NCBI RefSeq assembly: GCF_003269295.1
Contig: NZ_QLTT01000008.1
Location: 329,227 to 393,226, forward strand
Origin: Lentzea atacamensis
GTDB taxonomy: Bacteria; Actinomycetota; Actinomycetes; Mycobacteriales; Pseudonocardiaceae
DNA length: 64,000 nt
Reading direction: 5' to 3'
A program made the position numbers and the translations under genes. The notes under the pieces were generated by a model. That model was not told the origin of the DNA, did not search any database, and was given only the letters and a program-made list of their open reading frames with translations. Below, one piece after another: positions 52,662-62,500 of the stretch. The stretch's first letter is position 1. Each line of letters begins with the position of its first letter.

Positions 52662-54871
52662 GCCAGCCCGCCCTTGGTGAGTAGCGCCTCGACGCGGTGT
52701 TCCACGGCCAGTGCCTCCGCAACGACCATCGGGTCGGCGGTGAGCCGGGTGAGGTTCCTCGCGTCGCCCTCGACGCCGCGGTGGGCGAGGACGGTCCCCG
52801 CGATGGTCTCCCTTTCCCTCGGCGGGAAGTAGCTGAAGGCGAGCCGCAACGCGGGCAGCGCCACCAGGAACTCCTCCTCGGTCATCGCGCTGACCAGCTC
52901 GTCCAGCACCCCGACCAGATCGGGGCTCGCCAGCACCTCTTCGCGGGCCACCGCGAACAACCCCGCGAGCCAGTCGCCGAGCGCCGCGATGCCGCGGACC
53001 TTCCGCACGTCCGGCTGCGCGCCGAGCGCCCAGGCCAGGCCGAGCGCCGCACCCCGCAGGTCCGGCGGCGCCTGCACGTCGTTGCTCACGCGCGTCGCCA
53101 CACCAGTGACATCCGCTGTGTCCAGTGACAGCGCGGCGTTCGCATGCAGCACGGCGTCCCTGGTCGCCGCCATCGTCCTGAGCCGGTGCGGGTCGGCAGG
53201 CGCCGGTCCGCCGTGCAGTCCCTCGATCAGCCACAGCACCCTGGCCGTGCCCGCGTCGATCACCGCGCCCAGCAACGGGTCCTTCGCCGTGCCGAACAAC
53301 CTGTCGTGCCGCCACAACCCGAGCACACCGCTCAGCACGTCGCCGAGTGCGGCAAGGTCACCCGTCTCCTTGACGCCTTCGCCGAGCGACGCCTTGACCC
53401 TCTCCGACAGCGTCGAGATGCCGCACAGCACCGCGTCGAACAGGATCCCCGCGAGGTGCCGCAGCTGCGCGTGCCGTGCCTGCCGTTCGAGCGCCACCCC
53501 GGCCGCTTCCTCCAGCGTGGCACCGTGCTCGGCGGCCTCGATCAACGCCGCCAGCCGCTCCTCGACCGGTGTGAGGAGCCACTGCTCGTCCAGCTGCGGC
53601 GCGGTACCCCCCGACGGCCCGCTCGTGCGCTCGAAGCCGGGAATCCCCAGCACCCGCAACCGGTGCAGGATCCTGCTGCGCTCCAACGCGTCCGGGTCCG
53701 TGAGGTCGAGCGCGATCTTGCCCTCCTGGTCGAGCCCGTGCGCCCGCAGCAGCTGCTGGACGGCGTCGACCAGCGGCGGCGCCGGTGTGCTCGGATGCAG
53801 CCGCCCGACCTTGTCACCCCGCAGCGCCCCGATCATCTCGACGAGCGCCGGGTGCGCGCCGGGCCGCAACGTGCCGCGCCGATTCCACGGCGGCGGCTGC
53901 GTCAGGTCCTCGGAGATCAACGCGCTGGTCAGTCCGTCCAGCACGTCCGTGCGGGCCGGGTGCTCGTGCCCACGCAACCGCGCCAGCGCCCCGGCCTGGG
54001 TGTGCGCGGCGACGAGGTCAGCCGTCGACACCGGCTGCTGCCTGCGGCGCAGCCTCGTCGCCACCGACTCGACGAGCCAGTCCGCCGCCCGCCGCGGCCC
54101 GTTCTCCCAGACCTGCTGGTAGTAGCCGGGTGACGGCATGCCCGACTGGTACCCGGTGAACGCGTCCAGCCGCGCGTGCGAGTACGGCACGAGGTAGCTG
54201 GCGCCGCGCTCGCGTTCCGGCACCCCCGGCCACTCGGCGTCCTCTGCCGGACGGCTGTCGAGCTCGGCCTTCAGCGCGGGCGTGTGGAAGCCGCCGGTGA
54301 CCACGACGACCGGCCTGCCACCCGCGTGCCTCACGGCCGCCCGCACCCAGCGCGCCATGTACTCCTCGCGCGCCGCGTCGCCGTCGTCCGCGGCGGCCGT
54401 GCCGCGCAGGACGTCGAAGTACTCGTCCAGCCCCTTCGGCTCCGGTTCGGACTCGAAGAGGTGGTCCCACAGCACGTCGACGTTGTCGACCGCGAACTCC
54501 CGGCACAACCGCTCGACGACCTCGGCGTAGCGCAGCTCGGCGTCGGCGTACCTGTTCGTGACGCCGTGGAACGCCTCGTGCCACGCGGGCAGGTCGATGA
54601 ACCTGACCTCCGCACCGTGCCGGCGCCCCTCGGTGATCGCCACCCACTCCGGCGAGTAGTCGCAGAACGGCGTCCACGAGGCGTGCTGGTCGGAGTAGCT
54701 GAACAACGCGATCGGCAGCTCGTGTCCCAGCAGCAGCTCGTCGACGCGCTCGTTGAAGTCGGCAGGGCCCTCGATCAGCACGTACGCCGGCCGGTGGGTG
54801 CGGATGGTGTCGGCGACCAGCCGGGCACAGGCGGGACTGTGGTGCCGGACGCCGACGAACACGGCCCCCAT
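52658..54871 (-). CDS. DUF5682 protein (YehM-like)
   Basis: A 737-aa cytosolic protein beginning VFVGVRHHSPACARLVADTIRTHRPAYVLIEGPADFN, the signature start of DUF5682, with later SYSDQHASWTPFCDYSPEWVA, VVVTGGFHTPALKAEL and SYLVPYSHARLDAFTGYQSGMPSPGYYQ. The first 300 residues recall the TraB/Tiki/EreA-like fold (RHHSP, GGFHTP with conserved His), which would suggest a metal-dependent hydrolase; this is a guess. The C-terminal half is helical. Overlaps both neighbours (TGATG with MoxR, ATGA with VWA). Corresponds to E. coli YehM. Confidence 0.88.
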   Translation of the reverse strand: MGAVFVGVRHHSPACARLVADTIRTHRPAYVLIEGPADFNERVDELLLGHELPIALFSYSDQHASWTPFCDYSPEWVAITEGRRHGAEVRFIDLPAWHEAFHGVTNRYADAELRYAEVVERLCREFAVDNVDVLWDHLFESEPEPKGLDEYFDVLRGTAAADDGDAAREEYMARWVRAAVRHAGGRPVVVVTGGFHTPALKAELDSRPAEDAEWPGVPERERGASYLVPYSHARLDAFTGYQSGMPSPGYYQQVWENGPRRAADWLVESVATRLRRRQQPVSTADLVAAHTQAGALARLRGHEHPARTDVLDGLTSALISEDLTQPPPWNRRGTLRPGAHPALVEMIGALRGDKVGRLHPSTPAPPLVDAVQQLLRAHGLDQEGKIALDLTDPDALERSRILHRLRVLGIPGFERTSGPSGGTAPQLDEQWLLTPVEERLAALIEAAEHGATLEEAAGVALERQARHAQLRHLAGILFDAVLCGISTLSERVKASLGEGVKETGDLAALGDVLSGVLGLWRHDRLFGTAKDPLLGAVIDAGTARVLWLIEGLHGGPAPADPHRLRTMAATRDAVLHANAALSLDTADVTGVATRVSNDVQAPPDLRGAALGLAWALGAQPDVRKVRGIAALGDWLAGLFAVAREEVLASPDLVGVLDELVSAMTEEEFLVALPALRLAFSYFPPRERETIAGTVLAHRGVEGDARNLTRLTADPMVVAEALAVEHRVEALLTKGGLA

Positions 54872-55941
54872 CAGCCGGGCAGCAGGTGGCGGGCCCGGTG
54901 CAGCTCCTGCCACTGCTTCCCCTTGCGCCGCGGCGCGTGCTGTTCCAGGTACCGGCGCAGGCGAGCCAGGTCCTCCGCGTTGTCCTTGGCCGCCGTGCCC
55001 GCCAGGCACTCGACGACGTCGGCCGCCGTCCCCGCCTCGCCGCGCAGGAACCACCCGCGCAGCCCCACCGCGTGCGCCACCGACACCGCCTCCGCCGTGC
55101 TCATGACGGTGGTCAGCCGGTCGTTGCCCTCCCTCAGGTCGCGGAACGTCCTGACGAGCACCTCCAGCACGTCCCGCTTCGGCGCGAGCTCGACGCCGGA
55201 CTTGGCGAGCAGCTTCGCCGACTCCTGCTCGACCAGCGCGAGCTCGGTGTCGAAGTCCGCGATGGGGAACACCGTCTCGAAGTTGAACCGCCGCTTCAGC
55301 GCCGCGCTCATCTCGTTGACACCCCGGTCGCGCGTGTTCGCCGTGGCGATCACGTTGAACCCGTCCTGCGCGAACACCATGCCGTCCGGGCCGTTCAGCT
55401 CACCGATCGCCATCACGCGGTCGGACAGCATCGACAGCATGCAGTCCTGGACCTCCAACGGGCAACGCGTGATCTCCTCGAACCGCACCACCTTGCCCTC
55501 GGCCATGCCGCGCAGCATCGGCGCCGGCACGAGCGACCGCGGCGACGGGCCCTCCGCCACCAGCAACGCGTAGTTCCACGAGTACTTGATCTGGTCCTCG
55601 GTGGTCGCCGCGCCGCCCTGGATCGTCAGCGTCGACTCGCCGCTGACCGCCGCCGCGATCAGCTCGGACAGCAAGGACTTGGCCGTGCCCGGTTCGCCGA
55701 CGAGCATCAGCCCCCTGCTGGTGGCCAGCGTGACGAGCGCTCTGTCCACAAGGGACGGATCGCCGACGAACTTCTTCGTGATCCCCCGCTTCTCGTCGCC
55801 CACCACGAACCTGCGCGCGGCTTCGAGGCTCAACGCCCAGCCGGGCGGCTTGGGCGCGGTGTCGGAGTCGCGCAGCCGGGCGAGCTCGTCGGCGTGGCGG
55901 ACTTCGGCCGGCGGGCGCTGCATCGTCTGAGTGCTGGTCAT
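54871..55941 (-). CDS. MoxR-family AAA+ ATPase (YehL-like)
   Basis: A 356-aa AAA+ ATPase. Walker A GEPGTAKS (82-89), Walker B-like VVRFEEITRCP, NVIATANTRDRGVNEMSAALKRRFNFE (sensor 1 and arginine finger), plus a C-terminal lid with the WFLRGEAGTAAD segment. MoxR ATPases form rings that remodel client proteins brought by VWA partners, one of which lies two genes down. The Walker B has Phe-Glu-Glu in place of the usual Asp-Glu. Start ATG 55941 overlaps the WGR-DUF4132 stop as ATGA. Corresponds to YehL. Confidence 0.94.
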   Translation of the reverse strand: MTSTQTMQRPPAEVRHADELARLRDSDTAPKPPGWALSLEAARRFVVGDEKRGITKKFVGDPSLVDRALVTLATSRGLMLVGEPGTAKSLLSELIAAAVSGESTLTIQGGAATTEDQIKYSWNYALLVAEGPSPRSLVPAPMLRGMAEGKVVRFEEITRCPLEVQDCMLSMLSDRVMAIGELNGPDGMVFAQDGFNVIATANTRDRGVNEMSAALKRRFNFETVFPIADFDTELALVEQESAKLLAKSGVELAPKRDVLEVLVRTFRDLREGNDRLTTVMSTAEAVSVAHAVGLRGWFLRGEAGTAADVVECLAGTAAKDNAEDLARLRRYLEQHAPRRKGKQWQELHRARHLLPG

Positions 55942-58900
55942 GACTGCAGGGACTCCAGTTCGGAAAGGAGCTCGGACACGGTGATCGGGTCGACGTCGAA
56001 GGTGCGCGGCGCGTTCTTCGGCGCGGACCAGTCGCCGCTGCCGGTGGGAGAGAACCACATGTCGGTGAAGCTGACCTCGGGGAAGACGTCGACGGCGCCG
56101 ACCGCGATGCCGGGGTCGAGGGAGGCGACGAGCGCGCCGCCACCGGGGAACGGCCGCGTGATCCAGCACTCGACCCCGGCGTCCTGCGGTTCGCCGCGGA
56201 CCCAGCCCTTCTTGGTGAGGCCGAGGATCTTGCCGATCGGGCGGGGCACGTTGCTGTACTTCTCGAGGTGGGGGAGCAGGTCGTCACCGGGAGCCAGGAG
56301 GTGGACCGGGCGGCCCAGCTGCGGGAACGGCTGGAGGATCTCGTAGTCGGCGAACACCTCGCCCCAGCGCGGCTCGGCCTGGAGACTCACCGGGTGAGCC
56401 ACCCGGACGACGGCGTTGTCCGGGAGGGTGATCTCGTCGTCGGCGGCGTCGGCGAGGGTGCGGTCCTCCGCCAGCCGGAACGAGAGGCCTTCGTCGGTGA
56501 TCCACACGAGGCGGCGGACAAGGTGCCAGAGCAACGGGTGTGCGGCCAGAACCGTGTGGAACTCCTCCGCGGTCCACGTCCGCTGGTCGACCATGGCACG
56601 TTCGAGACGCTGGATCTGGTCGGCCGCGATCGTCCTGACGTCCTTCTTCAACGCAGCGAACCGCCTGTGCTCCAGCGGTGCCTTGTCCTGGTCGTCCTTG
56701 GCGGCTGGCTTCGGGAGATCCTTGCGGCGCTTGCCGTCCGGGTCGAGCACGAACGGCTTGAGCTGCTCGTCGAAGCCCACGGTGAACCGGCGGGGCCCGT
56801 AGTCGATCACCAGGGTCGCGGCGTCGTCCAGGCCCAGGCGCGGGACGAGGCGGTCGGACAGCTGGTCGCGGCTCAGGCCCAGCTCGGCGGCGATCTGGGC
56901 GATCTTCTCCTGGGCGCGGGTCTTGAGGCCCTTGAACGACACCTTCTCGGCGATGCTGTTCAGGTGCGACAGGGCGACCTCGGTGCCGATGTCGGCGAGC
57001 ACGTCCAGCCCCGCGACCGCCCTGGCGTGCTGGCTCTCGCCGGGCCAGTTGCGGATCAGCGGAGACAGGGCCCGGACCGTCTCGTCGTTGCCGAACCAGC
57101 CGAGCGCGCTCAACGCCCAGCTCTCCTTCGACGGCCCGCCGGCCTGCAACCAGTGCTCGAAGACGGCCCACGCGAACGCCGCGAGCGATGCCGGGTCGAG
57201 AGCCTCCCTGGCCACCGGCAGCCCGGCGTAGATCTCGCCAGGCTTGGACAGTGCCGCCGTCATGAGCAGGTGCCCGGTGGCCTCCGCCGGCAGGGCGTGC
57301 GCGCGGTCGCGGAGCAGCACCTGGGGCAGCAGCCGGGTGTCGGCCCACTCACCGATCACCGGCAGCTTGGTGGGCAGCACGTCGAGCGGGTCGACGGACA
57401 ACACGACGTCGATCGCCGTCTCCGCGCCGCAGGACGCGGCGATGGACTTCACGTCCACGCCGATGCCGTGCAGGTGTCGGATCGCGGCCTCGGCGTTGCG
57501 GCGCGCGGTGCCTGGCGTGCCGGCCGCCGCCGGGATGAGCAGCCGGGCGGCCAGTTCGCGGTGCCGGGCCAGCCAGGCGAGCCCCCAGCGCCTGGCCTGC
57601 CTGGTCCTCGCGAACCAGTCGGCCATCACGGCAGCCACCTCGGCGGACGCGAAGGGCAGCAGCACCACACCGCCCGTCGCGGGGGTGGCCTGGCCGAGCC
57701 GCAGCAGGGCGGGCACGGCGTCGACCCCGAACCGGGCGGCGAGCCGCTTGCCCCAGTCCTCGAAACCGTAGGAGTGCGTCGGCTTCCACTCCGCGACCAG
57801 GTGCCGCACTTCCGCCTCGGGCGCGAGGAGGAACAGTTCGCTGTCGAAGTAGCCGGCCCGGCCCGCGAGGTAGTCCCCGAGCAACGTCTGCCAGCTGCGG
57901 TCCGAGTACCAGTCGTGGCCCGACTCGAGCCACTTCTCGCGTTCGCCCGGTTCCCAGACCACCGTCGCGTCCGGCACGGGGAGATCCGCCACCACCACGG
58001 GCTTCACCGGCGGACGGCGCCGCAGCCACGGCGGCGAGGCGAGCAGCGGCGGCAACAGGTCCGTGCCCGCCTCCGGCACGACCTGGCCCTCGGACGCGGC
58101 GAGCAGCGTGGTGACCTCGGCCGGCACGTCGAGCGACGGATGTGACAGCAGGTGCGCCTTCAGCAGCTGTCGCGCTTCCTCGCTCTGCTCGACCCGTTCC
58201 ACGAGCAGCCGCGCCGCCCGCCGCGGGAACGCCGTCATCGCGGACAGCAGCGCGGGCCGCACGTACTTGGTGTCGTGGCGGTCGAGCAGGATGGTGAACG
58301 CCTCGTCCGTCGGCAGGACCGCGAGGATCTTCAGCGCCAGCTTGCGGCGGTCCGCGACCTGGTACTGCTCGTCGAGCTCCGCCGCGAGCATCGGAGCGAT
58401 GGCCGGCCCCAGCACGTACAGCGCCGTGTAGAGCACGAAGGCAGAGCTGGGCAGCGACCGGCCGACCTTGACGAACTCCTCGTACGTGCTGGCACTGCAC
58501 GGCAGCAGCCACCACGGCGACACGTAGGACTGGCGGCACACCTCGTCGAACCAGTCCGCCCGCGACGGCACCAGGAACGACCGCAGCTGCCGCACCTCGA
58601 GCGTGGCACTCAACCCCGCCAGCGCGGCCTCCGCGGCCTCGACTTCCGCGTCACCGGCGACCGCCAGCGCATAGCGGACGGCGATGAGCATCTGACCCTC
58701 GACGTCGGTACGACCGGCGTGGAAGTGCCCCTTCCGGCGGTGCAGGCGGGTACCGGTCCACTTCTGCCGCCGCTCGTTCCACTCCTCCGCGAACGTCAGC
58801 GCGACGAACTCGATGACCGCGACGGCGGCGAACGCCGCGCCGTGGTCGGCGATCCAGGCGTGCACCGACGCCGGCCCGGACGACGTGATGGCCGCGATCG

Positions 58901-59456
58901 CCGCCGCGCCAACGGGGTTCGCGTTTCCGGCGAGGTGTTCTTTGGCCGCGTCGACCAGATCGGCGTTCGGGTTGTGCGCGGAGAGCGCGCGCTCGATCGT
59001 GGCGGCCTTCTCGACGATCTGGAGCCGGGCCTCGGCGGCTTTGGCGTGGTCGACCGAGAACTCCGGTGCCGGGTCGAACCCGCGCTGCCGCACCACGTCG
59101 CGCAACCAGGCTCTGGGCATGACCCAGGTGTCCTCGTCGACGACCGGTTCCGGCTTGGCAGCGGCGCCGGTGGGTTGCGCGGCTGCGCGAGCGGCGGTCG
59201 GCTGGGCGGGTGCGGGCTGGGCAGCCGCCGGAGCCTGAGCGGCCGTGGCCGAGCCGACCGCGACGTAGCCCTTCTTCTCCTTCTCCCCCACCAGTTTCGC
59301 GACGTGCGCCTCGGCCGCCTCCGCGGACGCCAGCTCCTTGGTCTGGGTCTGGCCGGCCGTCTCCAGCCGTCCGAAGCGGACGCTCACAGAGGATCCTTCC
59401 CGGCCGATCTCCCAGAACTTCGCCGAGCTGCCCGCGACGAGCTCCCACCTGCGCAC
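55938..59456 (-). CDS. WGR-DUF4132 protein, copy A (YehI/MolR-like)
   Basis: A 1172-aa cytosolic protein. Residues 1-80 are a WGR domain (RRWELVAGSSAKFWEI, VSVRFGRLETAGQTQTKELAS), with FGR in place of WGR; an Ala/Pro-rich linker (about 85-125) follows, then a long HEAT-like helical body and a DUF4132 domain near 865-1050 (LVIDYGPRRFTVGFDEQLKPF, RLERAMVDQRTWTAEEFHTVL). WGR domains in PARPs contact DNA. GTG 59456 is chosen because AGGAGG lies seven bases upstream, the paralogue starts alike, and the predicted promoter at 59492-59514 excludes ATG 59489. First gene of the MoxR/DUF5682/VWA/SWIM operon. Confidence 0.92.
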   Translation of the reverse strand: MRRWELVAGSSAKFWEIGREGSSVSVRFGRLETAGQTQTKELASAEAAEAHVAKLVGEKEKKGYVAVGSATAAQAPAAAQPAPAQPTAARAAAQPTGAAAKPEPVVDEDTWVMPRAWLRDVVRQRGFDPAPEFSVDHAKAAEARLQIVEKAATIERALSAHNPNADLVDAAKEHLAGNANPVGAAAIAAITSSGPASVHAWIADHGAAFAAVAVIEFVALTFAEEWNERRQKWTGTRLHRRKGHFHAGRTDVEGQMLIAVRYALAVAGDAEVEAAEAALAGLSATLEVRQLRSFLVPSRADWFDEVCRQSYVSPWWLLPCSASTYEEFVKVGRSLPSSAFVLYTALYVLGPAIAPMLAAELDEQYQVADRRKLALKILAVLPTDEAFTILLDRHDTKYVRPALLSAMTAFPRRAARLLVERVEQSEEARQLLKAHLLSHPSLDVPAEVTTLLAASEGQVVPEAGTDLLPPLLASPPWLRRRPPVKPVVVADLPVPDATVVWEPGEREKWLESGHDWYSDRSWQTLLGDYLAGRAGYFDSELFLLAPEAEVRHLVAEWKPTHSYGFEDWGKRLAARFGVDAVPALLRLGQATPATGGVVLLPFASAEVAAVMADWFARTRQARRWGLAWLARHRELAARLLIPAAAGTPGTARRNAEAAIRHLHGIGVDVKSIAASCGAETAIDVVLSVDPLDVLPTKLPVIGEWADTRLLPQVLLRDRAHALPAEATGHLLMTAALSKPGEIYAGLPVAREALDPASLAAFAWAVFEHWLQAGGPSKESWALSALGWFGNDETVRALSPLIRNWPGESQHARAVAGLDVLADIGTEVALSHLNSIAEKVSFKGLKTRAQEKIAQIAAELGLSRDQLSDRLVPRLGLDDAATLVIDYGPRRFTVGFDEQLKPFVLDPDGKRRKDLPKPAAKDDQDKAPLEHRRFAALKKDVRTIAADQIQRLERAMVDQRTWTAEEFHTVLAAHPLLWHLVRRLVWITDEGLSFRLAEDRTLADAADDEITLPDNAVVRVAHPVSLQAEPRWGEVFADYEILQPFPQLGRPVHLLAPGDDLLPHLEKYSNVPRPIGKILGLTKKGWVRGEPQDAGVECWITRPFPGGGALVASLDPGIAVGAVDVFPEVSFTDMWFSPTGSGDWSAPKNAPRTFDVDPITVSELLSELESLQS

Positions 59457-59491
59457 TGCCGTACCTCCTGGGTCAGGTTCCGATGTCATGG

Positions 59492-59514
59492 ACCGTACTG
59501 ATGGGGTCTGACAA
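59492..59514 (-). promoter_or_regulatory. PafBC/RecA-NDp-type promoter of WGR-DUF4132 copy A
   Basis: On the minus strand it reads TTGTCAGAC, eight bases, TACGGT. This fits the tTGTCRgtg-N8-TAnnnT pattern of LexA-independent DNA-damage promoters of mycobacteria as I remember it. The -10-like TACGGT ends 35 bases before the GTG start, placing the transcript start about 29 bases upstream of the gene. Confidence 0.65.
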
Positions 59515-59529
59515 TTTTTGGTGCAACGC

Positions 59530-62500
59530 TCACGCGCGCAGGGACTCCAGTTCGGACAGGACCTCGGAGACGGTGATGGCGTCGAGCTCGACGGTGGACG
59601 GGGCGTTCTGCTGTACAGACCAGTAGCCGTCGCCGCTGGTGGAGTACCAGAGCTCGGCGAACTTGATCTCCGGGAAGACGTCGACGGCGCCCACCGCGAT
59701 GCCGGGGTCGAGAGAGGCGACGAGTGAGCCACCGCCGGGGAACGGGCGGGTGATCCAGCACTCGACGCCGGCGTCCTGGGGTTCGCCGCGGACCCAGCCC
59801 TTCTTGGTGAGGCCGAGGATCCTGCCCACCGGGTGGGGCTCGTCGCGGTAGTTCTTCAGGCGGGTCAGGAAGTCCTCGCCCGGTGCCAGCAGGTGCACCG
59901 GGCGGCTCAGCTGCGGGAACGGTTGCAGGATCTCGTAGTCCGCGAACACCTCGCCCCAGGCGCCCAGACAGTCCCGGAGGTCGGCCGGGTGCGCCACGCG
60001 GACCGTCGCGCCCTCGGGGAGGGTGATCTCGTCGTCGGCGTCGTTGGCGAGGGTGCGGTCTTCGGCCAGGCGGAAGGACAGGCCCTCGTCGGTGATCCAG
60101 ACCAGTCGGCGGACGATGTGCCACAGCAGGGGATGGGCGGCCAGGACCGTGTGGAACTCTGAGGCGGTCCAGGTGCGCTGGTCGACCATGGCGCGTTCGA
60201 GGCGGTGGATCTGGTCTGCTGCCACGGCTCGGACGTCTTTCTTCAGCGCCGTGTAGCGCTTGTGTTCTTGCGGTGCCCGGTCCTCGTCGTCGCGGGCGCC
60301 GGGTTTGGGGAGGTCCTTGCGGCGCTTGCCGTCCGGGTCGAGGACATAGGGTTTGAGCTGCTCGTCGAAGCCGACGCGGAACTGGCGCGGGCCGTAGTCG
60401 ATCACCAGGGAGGCTTCGTCGTCGAGGCCGAGGCGCGGGACCAGGCGGTCGGCGAGCTGGTCGCGGGACAGGCCCAGTTCGGCGGCGATCTGCGAGACCT
60501 TCTCCCGGGCGCGGGTCCTGAGGGCCTTGAACTTCACCTTCTCGGCGATGCTGTTCAGGTGGGACAGGGCCACCTCGGTGCCGATGCCGGCCAGGACGTC
60601 CAGCCCTGTCACGGCCTTGGCGTGCTGGCTCTCGCCCGGCCAGTTGCGGATCAGCGGGGACAGCGCGCGGACCGTCGTGTCGTCGCCGAACCAGCCCAGC
60701 GCTGTGAGCGCCCAGCCTTCCTTCGACGGTGCACCGACCTCCTGCCACCGCTGGAAGACGGCCCACGCGAACTCGGCCAGCGAGTCCCGGTCGAGCGCGT
60801 CGCGGACGATCGGCAGGCCCGCGTAGACGTCGCCCGGCTTGGACAGGGCAGCCGTCATCAGGAGATTGCGGGCGGCCTCGGGGGACAGGGCGTGCCTGCG
60901 GTCGCTCAGCAGGACCTGCGGGAGCAGCCTCGTGTCCGCCCACTCGCCGATGACCGGCAGCTTGGCGGGCAGCACGTCGGCGGGGTCCACCGACAGCAGC
61001 GCCCGCAGGCCTGCGGCTGACTCGGCATCGGGAGCGACGGCGACGACGTCCACGCCCATGCTCTGGAGCTGGCGGATCGCGGCCTCGGCGTTGCGGCGCA
61101 GGGCACCCGGTGCGCCCAGTGCGGCGGGGATGAGGAAGCGGGCGGCCGTCTCGCGATGCCGGCCGAGCCAGTCGAGGGCCACGCGCCGGGCCTGCTTGAG
61201 ACGCACCAGCCAGTCGGCCATCAGCGCGGCCACCTCGGGGCTGGCGAACGGCAGCAGGATCACGGCGGCGTTCGTGGCCGACTCGACGATGCGCAGCAGC
61301 GGGGGCAGCGCGTCGAGGCCGAATCGCGCGGCCAGCCGCTTGCCGGCAGGCTCGGAGCTCCAGCCGAAGTTCGGCTTCCAGTCCGCCAGCAGGTGCCGCA
61401 CCTCGTCCTCGGGCGCCATCAGGAACAGGTCGTTGGCGCGGAAGCCGATCCGGCGAGCCTCGTACTCCTTCAGCAGCTCCCGCCAGTCGTGGCGGTTGCT
61501 CCAGCAGGCGGCTTTCAGCCATTCCTCGCGTTCACCCGGCTGCCACACGACCGACGGCGCGGGCACCGGGACGTCCGGCACCACGACCGGCTTCACCGGA
61601 GCCCTGCGGTGCAGCCACGGCGGCGAAACCAGCAGCGGCGGCAACGCTTCCGCCGGTGCTTCTGGCACCAGCGCGGAGTCGATCGGCGTGAACCCGGCGG
61701 GCACCTCCAGCTGCGGGTGCGTCACCAGGTGGACGCCCAGCAACTTCCGCAGCTCGTCGTTGCCGGACGACCGCTCGGCCAGCAGCCGGGCCGCCCGCGC
61801 CGGGAACGCGCCCATCGCCGACAGCAACGCGGGCCGCACGTACTTGGTGTCGAGACGATCGAGCAGGATCGTGAACGCCTCGTCGGTGGGCAGCGCCGCG
61901 AGGACCTTGAGCACCCGCTTGCGGCCGTCCGCGAGTTGGTGTGGCCTGTCGAGCTCTTTCGCGAGCAACGGCGCCACGGCCGTCCCGAGCACGTACACCG
62001 CGGTGTGGAGGATGAACGTGCTGCCGGTCAACGACGCCTCGGCCTGCATGAACTCGTCGTAAGTGCTGGCGCTGCAGGGGAGAAGCCACCAGTGGGTCAA
62101 CGAGTTCGGCTGCTGACAGGCCTCGTCGAACCAGTCGGCGCGCGACGGCACCAGATAGGCGCGGGCCATCACCGCGTCGAGCCCGGTCTTGCGCTCCAGC
62201 ACGGCTTCCGCCGCGTCGCGCCCGGCGTCGTCCGCGACGGCCAAGGCGTAGCGGAGAGCCGTGAGCATCTGGACGTCCACACTCCCGTTGCTCAGGTGCA
62301 CGGGGCCGTAGCGGGACAGGTGGGGTTTGCCCCAATCGGACTTGTGCGGCATCCACGTCGCGTTGACGTGCATGCCGATGCTCTCGATCATCGCGTCCAC
62401 CGCGAACGTCAGCCCGTGGTCGGCGATCCAGTGGTGCACCGTCGCCACGTCGCGCCTCGTCATGACCGCGATCGCCGCCGCTCCAACGGGATTGACGTGC

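Noticed and set aside
56268-58145. Long plus-strand open frame within WGR-DUF4132 copy A
   Set aside because: No motif, and the minus-strand frame has a clear paralogue with the same residues; the plus frame is a shadow.
55938-59489. ATG 59489 as start of WGR-DUF4132 copy A
   Set aside because: It falls between the predicted -10 box and the likely transcript start, has no RBS, and adds residues absent from copy B.
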